Assembly (NCBI GenBank): GCA_009919985.1
Contig: RGAX01000060.1
Location: 1 to 13,067, forward strand
From: Opitutaceae bacterium
Lineage (GTDB): Bacteria > Verrucomicrobiota > Verrucomicrobiia > Opitutales > Opitutaceae
Direction of reading: 5' to 3'
Length of the DNA: 13,067 bases
How positions within the stretch are numbered: the first letter of the stretch is position 1; each line of letters opens with the position of its first letter. The translations under genes were made by a program, and so were the position numbers. The notes beneath the pieces were generated by a model. That model searched no databases. It saw only the letters and a program-made list of their open reading frames with translations, and had not been told where the DNA came from. Shown here in pieces: positions 1 through 7,112 of this stretch.

Positions 1-856
1 CGCCGTAATCGGCCATCATCCAGAGCGTATACGGGCGGCGGGGTTTGTAGTCGAAGGGGTAACCGTAGTAGCCGCCGTCGACCATGTGGGTGACGCGGGT
101 CCACCAGCCGTTGCCGTCGTCGGTGTTGTCGTAGGTGAAAATTTCATCCTCGGCGTTGATGGCAAAGTCGAGGTGGTTACGGGTGCCAGTGGCATAGACC
201 TCGAGGTGCGTGCCGTCGGGGCGAAAACGGATGAGACCACCGCCGCGAATCTCGGCGCGGCTACCATCGGCGCCGGTGGCCCCAAAGATGCCTTTGTCAC
301 CCGTACTCATGTAGAACCAGCCATCCATGCCGAGGCGCAGGTTGGACGGGATGTGATCGTTGAAGCCCGTGCCGTTGACGTTGGGGTTTGGGTTGGTTGT
401 GAACAGCTCGCGTCGGTCGACGCCGACGCTGTCGCGATCGGTGAAGACGGTGAACTTTGGCGTGTGGTGGACGTAGAGTTTGCCGTCGAGGTAATAGAGG
501 CCAAATACGGCGTGCAGGCCCTCAGCGAACGTGGTGATTTTACCATCAGGATGGTAAACAAGGATGCTATCGGCGGTGGCGTCGCTGGGTTGGCCCATAT
601 CGATGGGATCTTGGGCCACAAAGACGCGGCCGTCGGGTGCTGCGCAGACAACGCTCGGGTGGATCAACTGCGGTGGCTGCGCGAGAATTTCCACGCGCCA
701 GTCGGGTGGGGCGCTCGGGACCGCCGTGAGAGCTGCTGCGCGGGGCGCGGGCGTGACCGGTGCCGGTAGTGGGCTCAACGATTTTGCGCCGAACACGGCA
801 GCCTGGAAGCAGGCGAGAGAAACGAGCAGGGCAGGGGCAAGAAAGGAGCGTCGCAT
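1..856 (-). CDS. PVC-type membrane-bound dehydrogenase-like protein, N-terminal part (3' end beyond window)
   Basis: This is an open frame of 285 codons from an ATG at 856-854 to the window edge with no stop, so the C-terminus is missing. Residues 1-24 look like a signal peptide (basic start, then a hydrophobic run ending VFGA). From residue 52 a beta-propeller-like domain begins: DWRVEILAQPP, then APDGRVFVAQDPIDMG (73-88), NDHIPSNLRLGMDGWFYMS (166-184) and a segment with NHLDFAIN (227-234) and FTYDNTDD (240-247), ending GYYGYPFDY (262-270). These blocks are typical of the PVC proteins annotated as putative membrane-bound dehydrogenases, which continue with HEAT repeats and a CxxCH cytochrome c domain. 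Those parts would lie outside the window, so haem binding cannot be confirmed. The substrate of the family is generally unknown; a sugar or sugar acid is inferred from the pectin genes next to it. The gene starts 100 bases after the esterase stop on the same strand. A small hairpin (861-879, GGTGG/CCACC) sits just before the start codon, and there is no Shine-Dalgarno. Confidence 0.75.
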   Translation of the reverse strand, partial: MRRSFLAPALLVSLACFQAAVFGAKSLSPLPAPVTPAPRAAALTAVPSAPPDWRVEILAQPPQLIHPSVVCAAPDGRVFVAQDPIDMGQPSDATADSILVYHPDGKITTFAEGLHAVFGLYYLDGKLYVHHTPKFTVFTDRDSVGVDRRELFTTNPNPNVNGTGFNDHIPSNLRLGMDGWFYMSTGDKGIFGATGADGSRAEIRGGGLIRFRPDGTHLEVYATGTRNHLDFAINAEDEIFTYDNTDDGNGWWTRVTHMVDGGYYGYPFDYKPRRPYTLWMMADYG

Positions 857-956
857 GAAAGGTGGTAGCAAAAGCCACCCGCAAGGACGAAGGAAGCCCA
901 GAAAACGTTACCCGCGACTGGATGAAAATTTCTGTCTCGTCGCTAAAGCTGCGCGT

Positions 957-2630
957 TTACCGTGGTGATAAAATTACTTTGGGTGCGATCGCTTGGCCGG
1001 CGGGCGAGAGGGTGGTGGCGAGCGGGGCGCCGGGCAGGGCTTGCAGGGCGGCGACGACGATGGCGGCGTTGAGCTCGGCGCCGGCGCGGCTCGTGTGCGT
1101 ATTGGCATCGGCAAATAATTTTTCGACGGCCTCGGCGCCCAGTGCCTCGTAGTGGAGGGCAACGAGTTCGTTGAGCGGTAGGAAAGCGGCGCCCATGGTG
1201 CGGGCGACTTCGGCGGCCCAAGCGGCGTAGGGCGCGCGGGCGATGTGGCCGTCGCGCCAAGATTTGCGCGGCACGAGCGAGCACACGATGGGCGTGACGC
1301 CGCGCGCGCGGGCGTCGGCGATGAAGCGCCGTAAGTACCAACCGTAGCTGTGCACGACCTCGTGTTTTTTGGTCATGAAGTTGTCGATCTCGACGCTCTC
1401 GTCGCCGGTGCCGCGGATGGTACCGCGGGCACGGAGGGGCCCGGGCGGTTCGTTGTTGAGGGCGCCGTCGTCGTTGTGGCCGAACTGCATGAGGACGAAA
1501 TCGCCGGGTTTCATGAGCGGCAGCACCTGCGCCCAATGATCGAGCGTGAGGTAGGTGCGACTTGAGAGTCCGCCTACGGCGCGGTTAACGACGTTGATTT
1601 TGGCCGGATCGAAAAGCGCAACGAGCGGCTCGCCCCAGCCCCATTGGCCGTTGTTGCCGTCGCCTTGGCCGTTGCGGACCGTGGAGTCGCCGATGAGAAA
1701 CACCGTGGGTAATTTCGGGTCGGCAGGCACGGGCAACGGGCGGCGGGCGCGTGAGGCGTTGAACGTTGTGGCGGCGGGCGCAGGAGCGACGACCTGACCT
1801 TGAGCGGAGAACGTGCGGGCGAAGGGCGCGCCGTTGAGGTTCTTGAGGGCGGCGACGACGAGCCGGGCGTTAAGATCGGCGCCCTCGGGGCTCGTGTGCG
1901 TGTGGTCTTTTGGAAAAAAAGGTTTCACAGCCGCGGCGCCACGGCGTTCATATTCGTCGGCGATGAGTGTCGTGAGATCGATGAAGGCGACGTTTTCGGC
2001 TTTGCCGAGCTCGGCGGCGAAGGCGCTCCACGGGCCGTTGGTGCGCTCGACTTTGCCATCGCGCCATTCGTTGCGAACAGTGAGCGATAGGAGAACGGGC
2101 GTGGCTTTTTTGTCGCGGACCTCGGCAATCATTTTGCGCACATACCAGCCGAAAGAGTGAACAAGCTCGGGGTTTTTGGTGAGGAGATTGTCAATCTGCT
2201 CGGTTTCTTCGCCGAGTGAGCGAATCGAGCCGCGAGCGCGGGAGGCGTCGTTGATGGCGCCGGCGTCGTTATGGCCGAATTGGATAAGTACGGTGTCGCC
2301 GGCTTTGACTTGGGCTAGGAGCTGATCCCACAGACCCTCGGTGATAAACGTGCGACTGCTGCGGCCCCCGCGGGCTGCGTTGACGACGTTTAACTTAGTT
2401 GAGTCGAAATACGCGGCGAAAGGCACGCCCCAGCCGGTGGCGGTGGGTGGACCTTTGGCGGCCGTCGAGTCGCCGGCGATGAAGAGCGTCGGCAGGGTGG
2501 AGTTGAGGGTCTTGGCCGTGAGGGGCTCGGCCGGGGCGAGGGGCGGAGGTAGCGTGGTATCGCTTGAAGTGGGCGCTGTGGTTGGCGCGGCGAGGAGGGC
2601 AAGGGTGAAGAAAGCAGTGAGTGAGAACAT
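957..2630 (-). CDS. Tandem two-domain rhamnogalacturonan acetylesterase (SGNH hydrolase, CE12-like)
   Basis: This 557-residue protein has an N-terminal signal peptide (1-20) and a Pro/Thr-rich linker, followed by two copies of an SGNH esterase domain. Domain 1 (about 46-281) shows GDS at 53-55, FGHND at 118-122 and a D242-H245 pair in DHTHTS. Domain 2 (about 307-550) shows GDS at 314-316, FGHND at 383-387 and H512 in ANTHTS. These are the block I, III and V motifs of rhamnogalacturonan acetylesterases, which remove acetyl groups from galacturonate in the rhamnogalacturonan I backbone. Single-domain members are about 230-260 residues, so this is an internal duplication or fusion. In domain 2 the residue three before the catalytic His is Ala509, with Asp508 one place further away, so that copy may be altered. 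It is likely periplasmic or secreted. It is transcribed divergently from the PL22-like lyase and is followed by the PVC dehydrogenase. The ATG at 2630 gives the signal peptide directly; no Shine-Dalgarno is visible. The function class is confident; the exact substrate is inferred. Confidence 0.9.
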   Translation of the reverse strand: MFSLTAFFTLALLAAPTTAPTSSDTTLPPPLAPAEPLTAKTLNSTLPTLFIAGDSTAAKGPPTATGWGVPFAAYFDSTKLNVVNAARGGRSSRTFITEGLWDQLLAQVKAGDTVLIQFGHNDAGAINDASRARGSIRSLGEETEQIDNLLTKNPELVHSFGWYVRKMIAEVRDKKATPVLLSLTVRNEWRDGKVERTNGPWSAFAAELGKAENVAFIDLTTLIADEYERRGAAAVKPFFPKDHTHTSPEGADLNARLVVAALKNLNGAPFARTFSAQGQVVAPAPAATTFNASRARRPLPVPADPKLPTVFLIGDSTVRNGQGDGNNGQWGWGEPLVALFDPAKINVVNRAVGGLSSRTYLTLDHWAQVLPLMKPGDFVLMQFGHNDDGALNNEPPGPLRARGTIRGTGDESVEIDNFMTKKHEVVHSYGWYLRRFIADARARGVTPIVCSLVPRKSWRDGHIARAPYAAWAAEVARTMGAAFLPLNELVALHYEALGAEAVEKLFADANTHTSRAGAELNAAIVVAALQALPGAPLATTLSPAGQAIAPKVILSPR

Positions 2631-2809
2631 CGTGGGGATGCCGTGAACGTGGGGCGCCGAGGTCTTTAGGCCAAGCCTCGGGTAGTTTGGCTAACTCCGG
2701 ACCGTCCGATGAATGAGGTGTGTAAGGTTGCAACGAAACAACGCTCCCTACGTTCTACTCGCCGTCGGCACCAACCTCGCTTGGTTTGAATCGCTACCTT
2801 AAAAAACTT
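2631..2809. promoter_or_regulatory. Divergent promoter region between the esterase and the oligogalacturonate lyase
   Basis: The two pectin genes diverge from this stretch, so both promoters and any shared operator should lie here. I see no convincing -35/-10 pair for either direction. Short symmetric sequences are present: GCCAA-N12-TTGGC (2670-2691), CGGAC-C-GTCCG (2698-2708), GTTGCAAC (2727-2734) and CCAA-N6-TTGG (2771-2784). Any could be an operator half or coincidence. The lyase could alternatively start at a TTG at 2786, inside this region. Confidence 0.4.
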
Positions 2810-4159
2810 ATGCTCTCCCTTCGTATTATATTTTGTATCGTTGTTGGTTTTTTGCCCCTCATCGCGCGGGCGAGTGAAGCTCCCTCCGAATGGATCGACC
2901 CCGACACAGGTCATCGCGTGGTGCGTCTCACACAAGAACCGGGTACATCGAGCCTCTATTTTCATCAGAACGCCTATTCGCCCGATGGTAAAAAATTGAT
3001 CGTCACTTCGCCAAATGGAATTTCCACGATCGATCTCGCGACTCGCGCCATTGAGCCCATCGTAAAAGAGCGAGTGAGCGTTATCGTTGCGGGTCGCAAG
3101 AGCGGTCTCGTTTATTACTCCAAGCGCGTAGCGCAGGATACAACCCAGCCCGACGGCACAAAGAAAACCGTTACCGAAAACGTAATTTTCGCGACCGACC
3201 TTACGACTAAGGTCACACGTGAAATTGCCAAACTTCCGCGCGGCGGGATCGCCTCGATCAACGCTGATGAGACGTTGATGCTCGGGTCCTACGTGGACGG
3301 CGATGCGGGCATTTTCTCGCGCGACGGAGCCGGTCGTCCCGCGGCAGGCACGTCGGGAGCAGCGGAAACCTTTCAGGCCGACTACCGCGCGAACGGGCCG
3401 GATGGAAAACCGCTGACCTTTGCCGAGGCCAAAGAAGTGCGCATGAACGAGCAACTCGAACGGCGGCTGAAACGCACGATGTTCACCGTGAACATCGCGA
3501 CGGGTGAAATCAAAATCGTGTACGCCTCGACGGACTGGTTGAACCACCTGCAATTTTCTCCGACCGATCCTAAATTGATTATGTTTTGCCATGAAGGGCC
3601 GTGGCACAAGATTGACCGCATCTGGACCATTCGCACCGATGGTAGCGCGCTCACGAAAATCCACACGCGCACGATGAATATGGAAATCGCCGGACATGAA
3701 TTCTTTGGCGCTGACGGTAAAATGATTTGGTACGATTTACAGACGCCGCGTGGTGAAGATTTTTGGGTTGCGGGATACGAACTCGCGACCGGACGTCGCA
3801 CCTGGTGGCACCTCCAGCGCGACGAGTGGTCGGTGCATTTTAATGTTTCACCTGATGGACGTCTTTTTGCCGGCGACGGTGGTGACCACGAAATGGTCGC
3901 GCACGCCAAAGACGGAAAATGGATTTATCTGTTCACGCCGCAACGCATCCCCGATGTGGCTGGCATAAAAAATCCTGAGTCTGCGAACCTGATTGATCCG
4001 GGGTTTTTCCAGAGCGAACGCCTCGTGAATCTCTCGAAGCACGATTATCGCTTGGAGCCTAACGTATCGTTTACGCCCGATATGAAGTGGATCGTGTTTC
4101 GCTCCAACATGACCGGCGTCGTGCACACGTATGCGGTAGAAATTGCGAAGGCAAACTGA
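2810..4159 (+). CDS. Oligogalacturonate lyase-like exported protein (PL22 family)
   Basis: The product is 449 residues from the ATG at 2810; an in-frame TTG at 2786 would add eight residues. I prefer the ATG because it starts the signal peptide cleanly (residues 1-22, hydrophobic, ending ARA-S). The mature protein matches the seven-bladed propeller oligogalacturonate lyases: WIDPDTGHRVVRLT at about 28-41, then LYFHQNAYSPDGKK, NHLQFSPTDPK, CHEGPWHKIDRIW (His261 region), GHEFFGADGKMIWYD (His296 region) and a C-terminal SFTPDMKWIVFRSNM. These enzymes cleave di- and trigalacturonate by beta-elimination, usually in the cytoplasm; here the signal peptide points to the periplasm. The C-terminal metal-site motif of characterised enzymes (HxH after a Gln, from memory) reads ExN here (Glu416, Asn418), so metal binding or substrate may differ. 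By eye the gene is less G+C-rich than its neighbours, most clearly at its 5' end. It converges with the next gene, leaving 15 bases between the stops, with no clear terminator. Confidence 0.85.
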   Translation: MLSLRIIFCIVVGFLPLIARASEAPSEWIDPDTGHRVVRLTQEPGTSSLYFHQNAYSPDGKKLIVTSPNGISTIDLATRAIEPIVKERVSVIVAGRKSGLVYYSKRVAQDTTQPDGTKKTVTENVIFATDLTTKVTREIAKLPRGGIASINADETLMLGSYVDGDAGIFSRDGAGRPAAGTSGAAETFQADYRANGPDGKPLTFAEAKEVRMNEQLERRLKRTMFTVNIATGEIKIVYASTDWLNHLQFSPTDPKLIMFCHEGPWHKIDRIWTIRTDGSALTKIHTRTMNMEIAGHEFFGADGKMIWYDLQTPRGEDFWVAGYELATGRRTWWHLQRDEWSVHFNVSPDGRLFAGDGGDHEMVAHAKDGKWIYLFTPQRIPDVAGIKNPESANLIDPGFFQSERLVNLSKHDYRLEPNVSFTPDMKWIVFRSNMTGVVHTYAVEIAKAN

Positions 4160-4174
4160 GTCGAGATACTGAGC

Positions 4175-4981
4175 TTATTTTTTATTTGGCGCAGCGGATT
4201 TTCCGTTTTCATCCACGATGGAGGGCGTGCCGATCTCAACTTTGCCCTCTTTGGCGAGAGGGGCGTTGATCAACTCAGGGAGCTTTGTTTCGCGGCCAAA
4301 ATGAGGTCCTCCAGCGCTGATCATCGAGGGTAAGACTTCGGCGAGTGAAACACCGTTAGACGGCGTGCTCAATTTCGCCTGCCAGAGCAATTTCTTCTTT
4401 TTCTGTTTCGCAGCGGCGAAGTCATAGGCGGAGACGACTACAAAATAGCGTTCGTCGCGGGCGGCTTGGAGGACGTCATCGCGTTTGAAATCAAAGACGC
4501 CGATATTTTTGAGCGTGTTGCCCGCGACGAGTGCCAGCATCTCGCGTTGATTCCAGAATTGTTGCTGCGGGTTTTCGGCGTCACCGACGTCGTCGATCTG
4601 CGGATTCATGTAACCCCAGTGGAATACAAGCAGCAGCGCGGGCGCGGGGGTCTTTTCGCCGACGACGTAGTAATTTTGCGCGGCCAGGGCTTTGGCGAGA
4701 AGCTTTGCTACGGGTGCGGGAGGCGGACTTTTCTCGCCGGCCACGAGCGATCCGGCTTCGCGGTAGCCGGCGAGCACGGGATAATAAAATGCGGGTTGTT
4801 CCTTGGTGGGTGGAGTGACGGCGCGCCCGGCTTCGGTCATGTCTACGACAACGTTGACGTCGGTGTCTTTGGGCGCGCCAAAGCCCAAGAAACCAGCGTA
4901 GGTGGACGAGACCTGACTAAGCAAAAGGGCGAGCGCGACGCCGAGAACGAGGCGACGCGCCAGAGGTGAACGGACGGACAT
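4175..4981 (-). CDS. Exported protein of unknown function
   Basis: I do not recognise a named family in this 268-residue protein. It has a clear signal peptide (about 1-29: basic MSVRSPLARR, a hydrophobic run, then STYAG) and no lipobox cysteine, so a soluble periplasmic or outer-surface protein is likely. The mature part has alternating strand-like stretches (DVNVVVDM, PALLLVFHWGY, YFVVVSAYDF), a lysine cluster KQKKKK near residue 195 followed by LLWQAKLSTPSNG, and a polar C-terminus ending NKK. The pattern of a short beta-rich domain then LWQAKLST recalls small envelope proteins of the DUF4136 kind, but that is only a resemblance. It starts 56 bases after the stop of the binding protein, on the same strand and past a stem-loop, so it is probably the last, possibly attenuated, gene of the transporter operon. 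A role in sugar uptake is guesswork from position. Confidence 0.8.
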   Translation of the reverse strand: MSVRSPLARRLVLGVALALLLSQVSSTYAGFLGFGAPKDTDVNVVVDMTEAGRAVTPPTKEQPAFYYPVLAGYREAGSLVAGEKSPPPAPVAKLLAKALAAQNYYVVGEKTPAPALLLVFHWGYMNPQIDDVGDAENPQQQFWNQREMLALVAGNTLKNIGVFDFKRDDVLQAARDERYFVVVSAYDFAAAKQKKKKLLWQAKLSTPSNGVSLAEVLPSMISAGGPHFGRETKLPELINAPLAKEGKVEIGTPSIVDENGKSAAPNKK

Positions 4982-4997
4982 GGCGGCTAAGACGCGC

Positions 4998-5032
4998 CAC
5001 CGCCGAGGAAGTTTCTAGCGCGAGCGGCGGTG
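4998..5032 (-). other. Intercistronic stem-loop after the binding-protein gene
   Basis: CACCGCCG (4998-5005) and CGGCGGTG (5025-5032) form a perfect 8-base inverted repeat with a 19-base loop, starting five bases after the minus-strand stop of the binding protein. There is no T run after it, so it is not a normal intrinsic terminator. Hairpins at this position often protect the 3' end of binding-protein mRNA or partly stop transcription, which would set a high ratio of binding protein to the downstream gene. Confidence 0.45.
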
Positions 5033-5037
5033 CGAGA

Positions 5038-6024
5038 TCAGAAGTCGAACTGGTCGATGTTGCCCTGATTAAAAATGAAGGGCTTCCCGAGGAGGATGTT
5101 GTCGCCCTCGATGGCGAATGTACCAAGGGAGCCGGCCTTGAAGGATTTGGCGCCTTTTTTTAATTCGTCTTTGGCCAGGGCGACGCCGGCGTAGATCGTG
5201 AGGTAGCCAAGGTCTCCCGTGTTCCAGAGGATGACGCTATCGGTCACCCCGGCGTGCACGTAGCGTTTGTTTTCGTTAGGGAGGCCAAGGCCCATGACTT
5301 TCACTTTGCCCGTGAGGCCGGCTTGTTTGACGGCTTCGGCGGCGCCGGGGACGCCGGGCGAGCAGATGGCCATGATCAGTTTGAGCTTGGGGTTGGCGCT
5401 GAGGAGCGCGGTCGATTCGGATTGGGCTTTGTCCTTGAGATCGTCGCAGGGTCGGACGGCGACGAGTTTCATCTTAGGGAATTTTTCTTTCAGACGGGCT
5501 TCGACGTATTTTTGCCACTCACGCTGGTTGGCGGCGGTGAGTGAGCCGACGATCATGGCGAACTCGCCTTCTTCGCCGACAAGGCGCGCGGCTTCATCCA
5601 TCAGAGTTTGGCCGATGCCTTGGGGGGTGGCTTGGTTGACGAAAAACGAACGGGAGTCGGCCATGGCATCGGCGTCGTAGGTGAGGACTTTGATGCCCTG
5701 CTTCTGGGCTTTGCGCAGGGCGGTGGAGATGCCTTCTTTGTTTTCCGCAGCCACGGTGATGACGTCCACGCCTAGTGTGATCCAGTTCTCGACGATCTCG
5801 TTTTGTTTGGCGGCGTTGGAATCGGTGGGGCCGTCGAAGAGGAGTTGGACACCGAGTTCTTTAGCGGCTTTATCGGCGCCGGCTTTGCACGAGATGAAGT
5901 AGGCGTTACCCTTGGATTTAGGGAGCATCGCGACGATGAGTTTGGAATCAGCGGCGGAGGCGGTGATGAGTGAGGCGAGCAACACGGCGCCGGCAGCGCA
6001 GAAACGCAGGAGGGGATTTTTCAT
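5038..6024 (-). CDS. Periplasmic sugar-binding protein of a CUT2 ABC transporter (RhaS/LsrB type)
   Basis: This 328-residue protein has a signal peptide (1-25, ending ASA-AD) and a type I periplasmic binding fold. Recognisable blocks are VAMLPKSKGNAYF (31-43), FDGPTDSN (63-70), a segment ending VLTYDADA (113-120), NQREW (166-170), a conserved GLGLPNENKRYV (245-256) followed by LWNTGDLGYLTIYAG (266-280), and a C-terminal FNQGNIDQFDF like the LsrB ending FNKENIGKYDF. It captures the substrate and delivers it to the two permeases. Of the six AI-2 contact positions I recall for LsrB, Lys36, Asp117 and Gln167 are kept, while Asp166, Pro220 and Ala222 read Asn, Ile and Ser. The GLGLP and LWN-DLGYL blocks match RhaS better. 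Rhamnose or a related sugar is therefore favoured, supported by the neighbouring pectin genes. Its ATG overlaps the permease stop by four bases (ATGA), implying translational coupling. Confidence 0.88.
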   Translation of the reverse strand: MKNPLLRFCAAGAVLLASLITASAADSKLIVAMLPKSKGNAYFISCKAGADKAAKELGVQLLFDGPTDSNAAKQNEIVENWITLGVDVITVAAENKEGISTALRKAQKQGIKVLTYDADAMADSRSFFVNQATPQGIGQTLMDEAARLVGEEGEFAMIVGSLTAANQREWQKYVEARLKEKFPKMKLVAVRPCDDLKDKAQSESTALLSANPKLKLIMAICSPGVPGAAEAVKQAGLTGKVKVMGLGLPNENKRYVHAGVTDSVILWNTGDLGYLTIYAGVALAKDELKKGAKSFKAGSLGTFAIEGDNILLGKPFIFNQGNIDQFDF

Positions 6025-7109
6025 GGGGAAAGGGGAGGGGTGGACTGAGTGGTAGTGTGGCGGCGGGGGCGGAGGTTGGACAAGATTTTTGGCAGGACGC
6101 TCGCGGTAAGAGCCACCAAGAGCAAAGCGCCGGTCAGTAAGCCGGACATTTCTTCGGCGGCGTTGAGGCGCATGACCACGGGCAGACAGGCGAGGCCGTT
6201 TTTAAGGACAGCGATCGCGGCGACACCGAGGAGCGTGCCGGGAATCGTGCCTGTGCCACCGAAAATGCTCGTGCCGCCGAGAACCACGGCGGTGATGGCA
6301 AACAGTTCGTAGCCGGTGCCGGCATCGGCCTTAGCCTGCCCGAGCCGCGCCGTGTAGATAATCGCGGCGATAGCGGCGATGAGGCCCGCGAGCACGTAAA
6401 CTAACGCCAACCTGCGCTCAACGGGTAGACCGGCGTAACGTGCTCCCTCGGGGGCAAGACCGATGGTGCGGAAAGCCCGGCCAAACGTCGTGCGATGCAA
6501 CAGCAAGCCAACGGCTAGCGCGACACTGATAAAAATCCACGCCTGCGTCGGCAACCCGAGCCAACGCTCTTGGCCGATGAAGAGAAAGTTTTCTGGGAAA
6601 TCTGTGTACGTGATCGACCCACGCGTGATGGCTTCGGCGAGGCCGCGGAAAAGGGAGTACGTGCCCAACGTCACAATCAAGGGCGGCAAGCGCAGCGCGG
6701 TGATAAGGATGGCGTTGAGCGCGCCGGCGAGGGCGCCGATCCCGAGGGTGAGTCCCATGGCGACGGGAATAGGCAGGCCGCCATCGTGCCAGAGTTTGCC
6801 AAAAAGAATCGCACATAATCCCAGCAATGAGCCGACTGAAAGATCGATCCCTGCCGTGATAATTACCGGCGTAAGTGCGAGCGCGAGTAGGCCGATTTCG
6901 CAGGAATGACGCAAAATATCAAACTGCCGATCCCAAGTGCCAAAGCCGACGATAACACCGCGCCGGTTGGTGCTCGTGCCCGCGAAATAAAAAAACAGCC
7001 ACTCTGCGATCAGGACGTAAAGCAGCAGCATCTCATGGCGCGTGAGCAACGCGCGCCAATCGCGTCGAGCCTTGTTGGAAATAGCGGGCGCTTGGGCGGC
7101 GGGGCTCAT
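6021..7109 (-). CDS. CUT2 sugar ABC transporter permease (second permease, LsrD/RhaQ position)
   Basis: This is a 362-residue inner-membrane protein with about ten hydrophobic segments, one half of the transmembrane channel. The BPD_transp_2 family signature is plain: ITAGIDLSVGSLLGLCAILF (about 84-103), then LPPLIVTLGTYSLFRGLAEA and VVLGGTSIFGGTGTIPGT. The family is usually about 320-340 residues; this one has a longer N-terminal stretch before the first membrane span and a polar Arg/Thr/Pro tail. The sequence FFYFAGTSTNRRG after the first span may be a periplasmic loop. It lies three bases after the first permease and overlaps the binding protein by four, so it belongs to a tightly coupled operon. 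No Shine-Dalgarno is visible; translation probably relies on coupling. Confidence 0.9.
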   Translation of the reverse strand: MSPAAQAPAISNKARRDWRALLTRHEMLLLYVLIAEWLFFYFAGTSTNRRGVIVGFGTWDRQFDILRHSCEIGLLALALTPVIITAGIDLSVGSLLGLCAILFGKLWHDGGLPIPVAMGLTLGIGALAGALNAILITALRLPPLIVTLGTYSLFRGLAEAITRGSITYTDFPENFLFIGQERWLGLPTQAWIFISVALAVGLLLHRTTFGRAFRTIGLAPEGARYAGLPVERRLALVYVLAGLIAAIAAIIYTARLGQAKADAGTGYELFAITAVVLGGTSIFGGTGTIPGTLLGVAAIAVLKNGLACLPVVMRLNAAEEMSGLLTGALLLVALTASVLPKILSNLRPRRHTTTQSTPPLSP

Positions 7110-7112
7110 GGA

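Noticed and set aside
86..769. Long plus-strand frame opposite the PVC dehydrogenase
   Set aside because: It is a shadow of the real minus-strand gene, whose translation shows conserved family blocks; the plus frame has no recognisable protein features.
4160..4190. Terminator between the convergent lyase and unknown-protein genes
   Set aside because: There is a T-rich run on the plus strand (4171-4184), but I found no stable stem before it.
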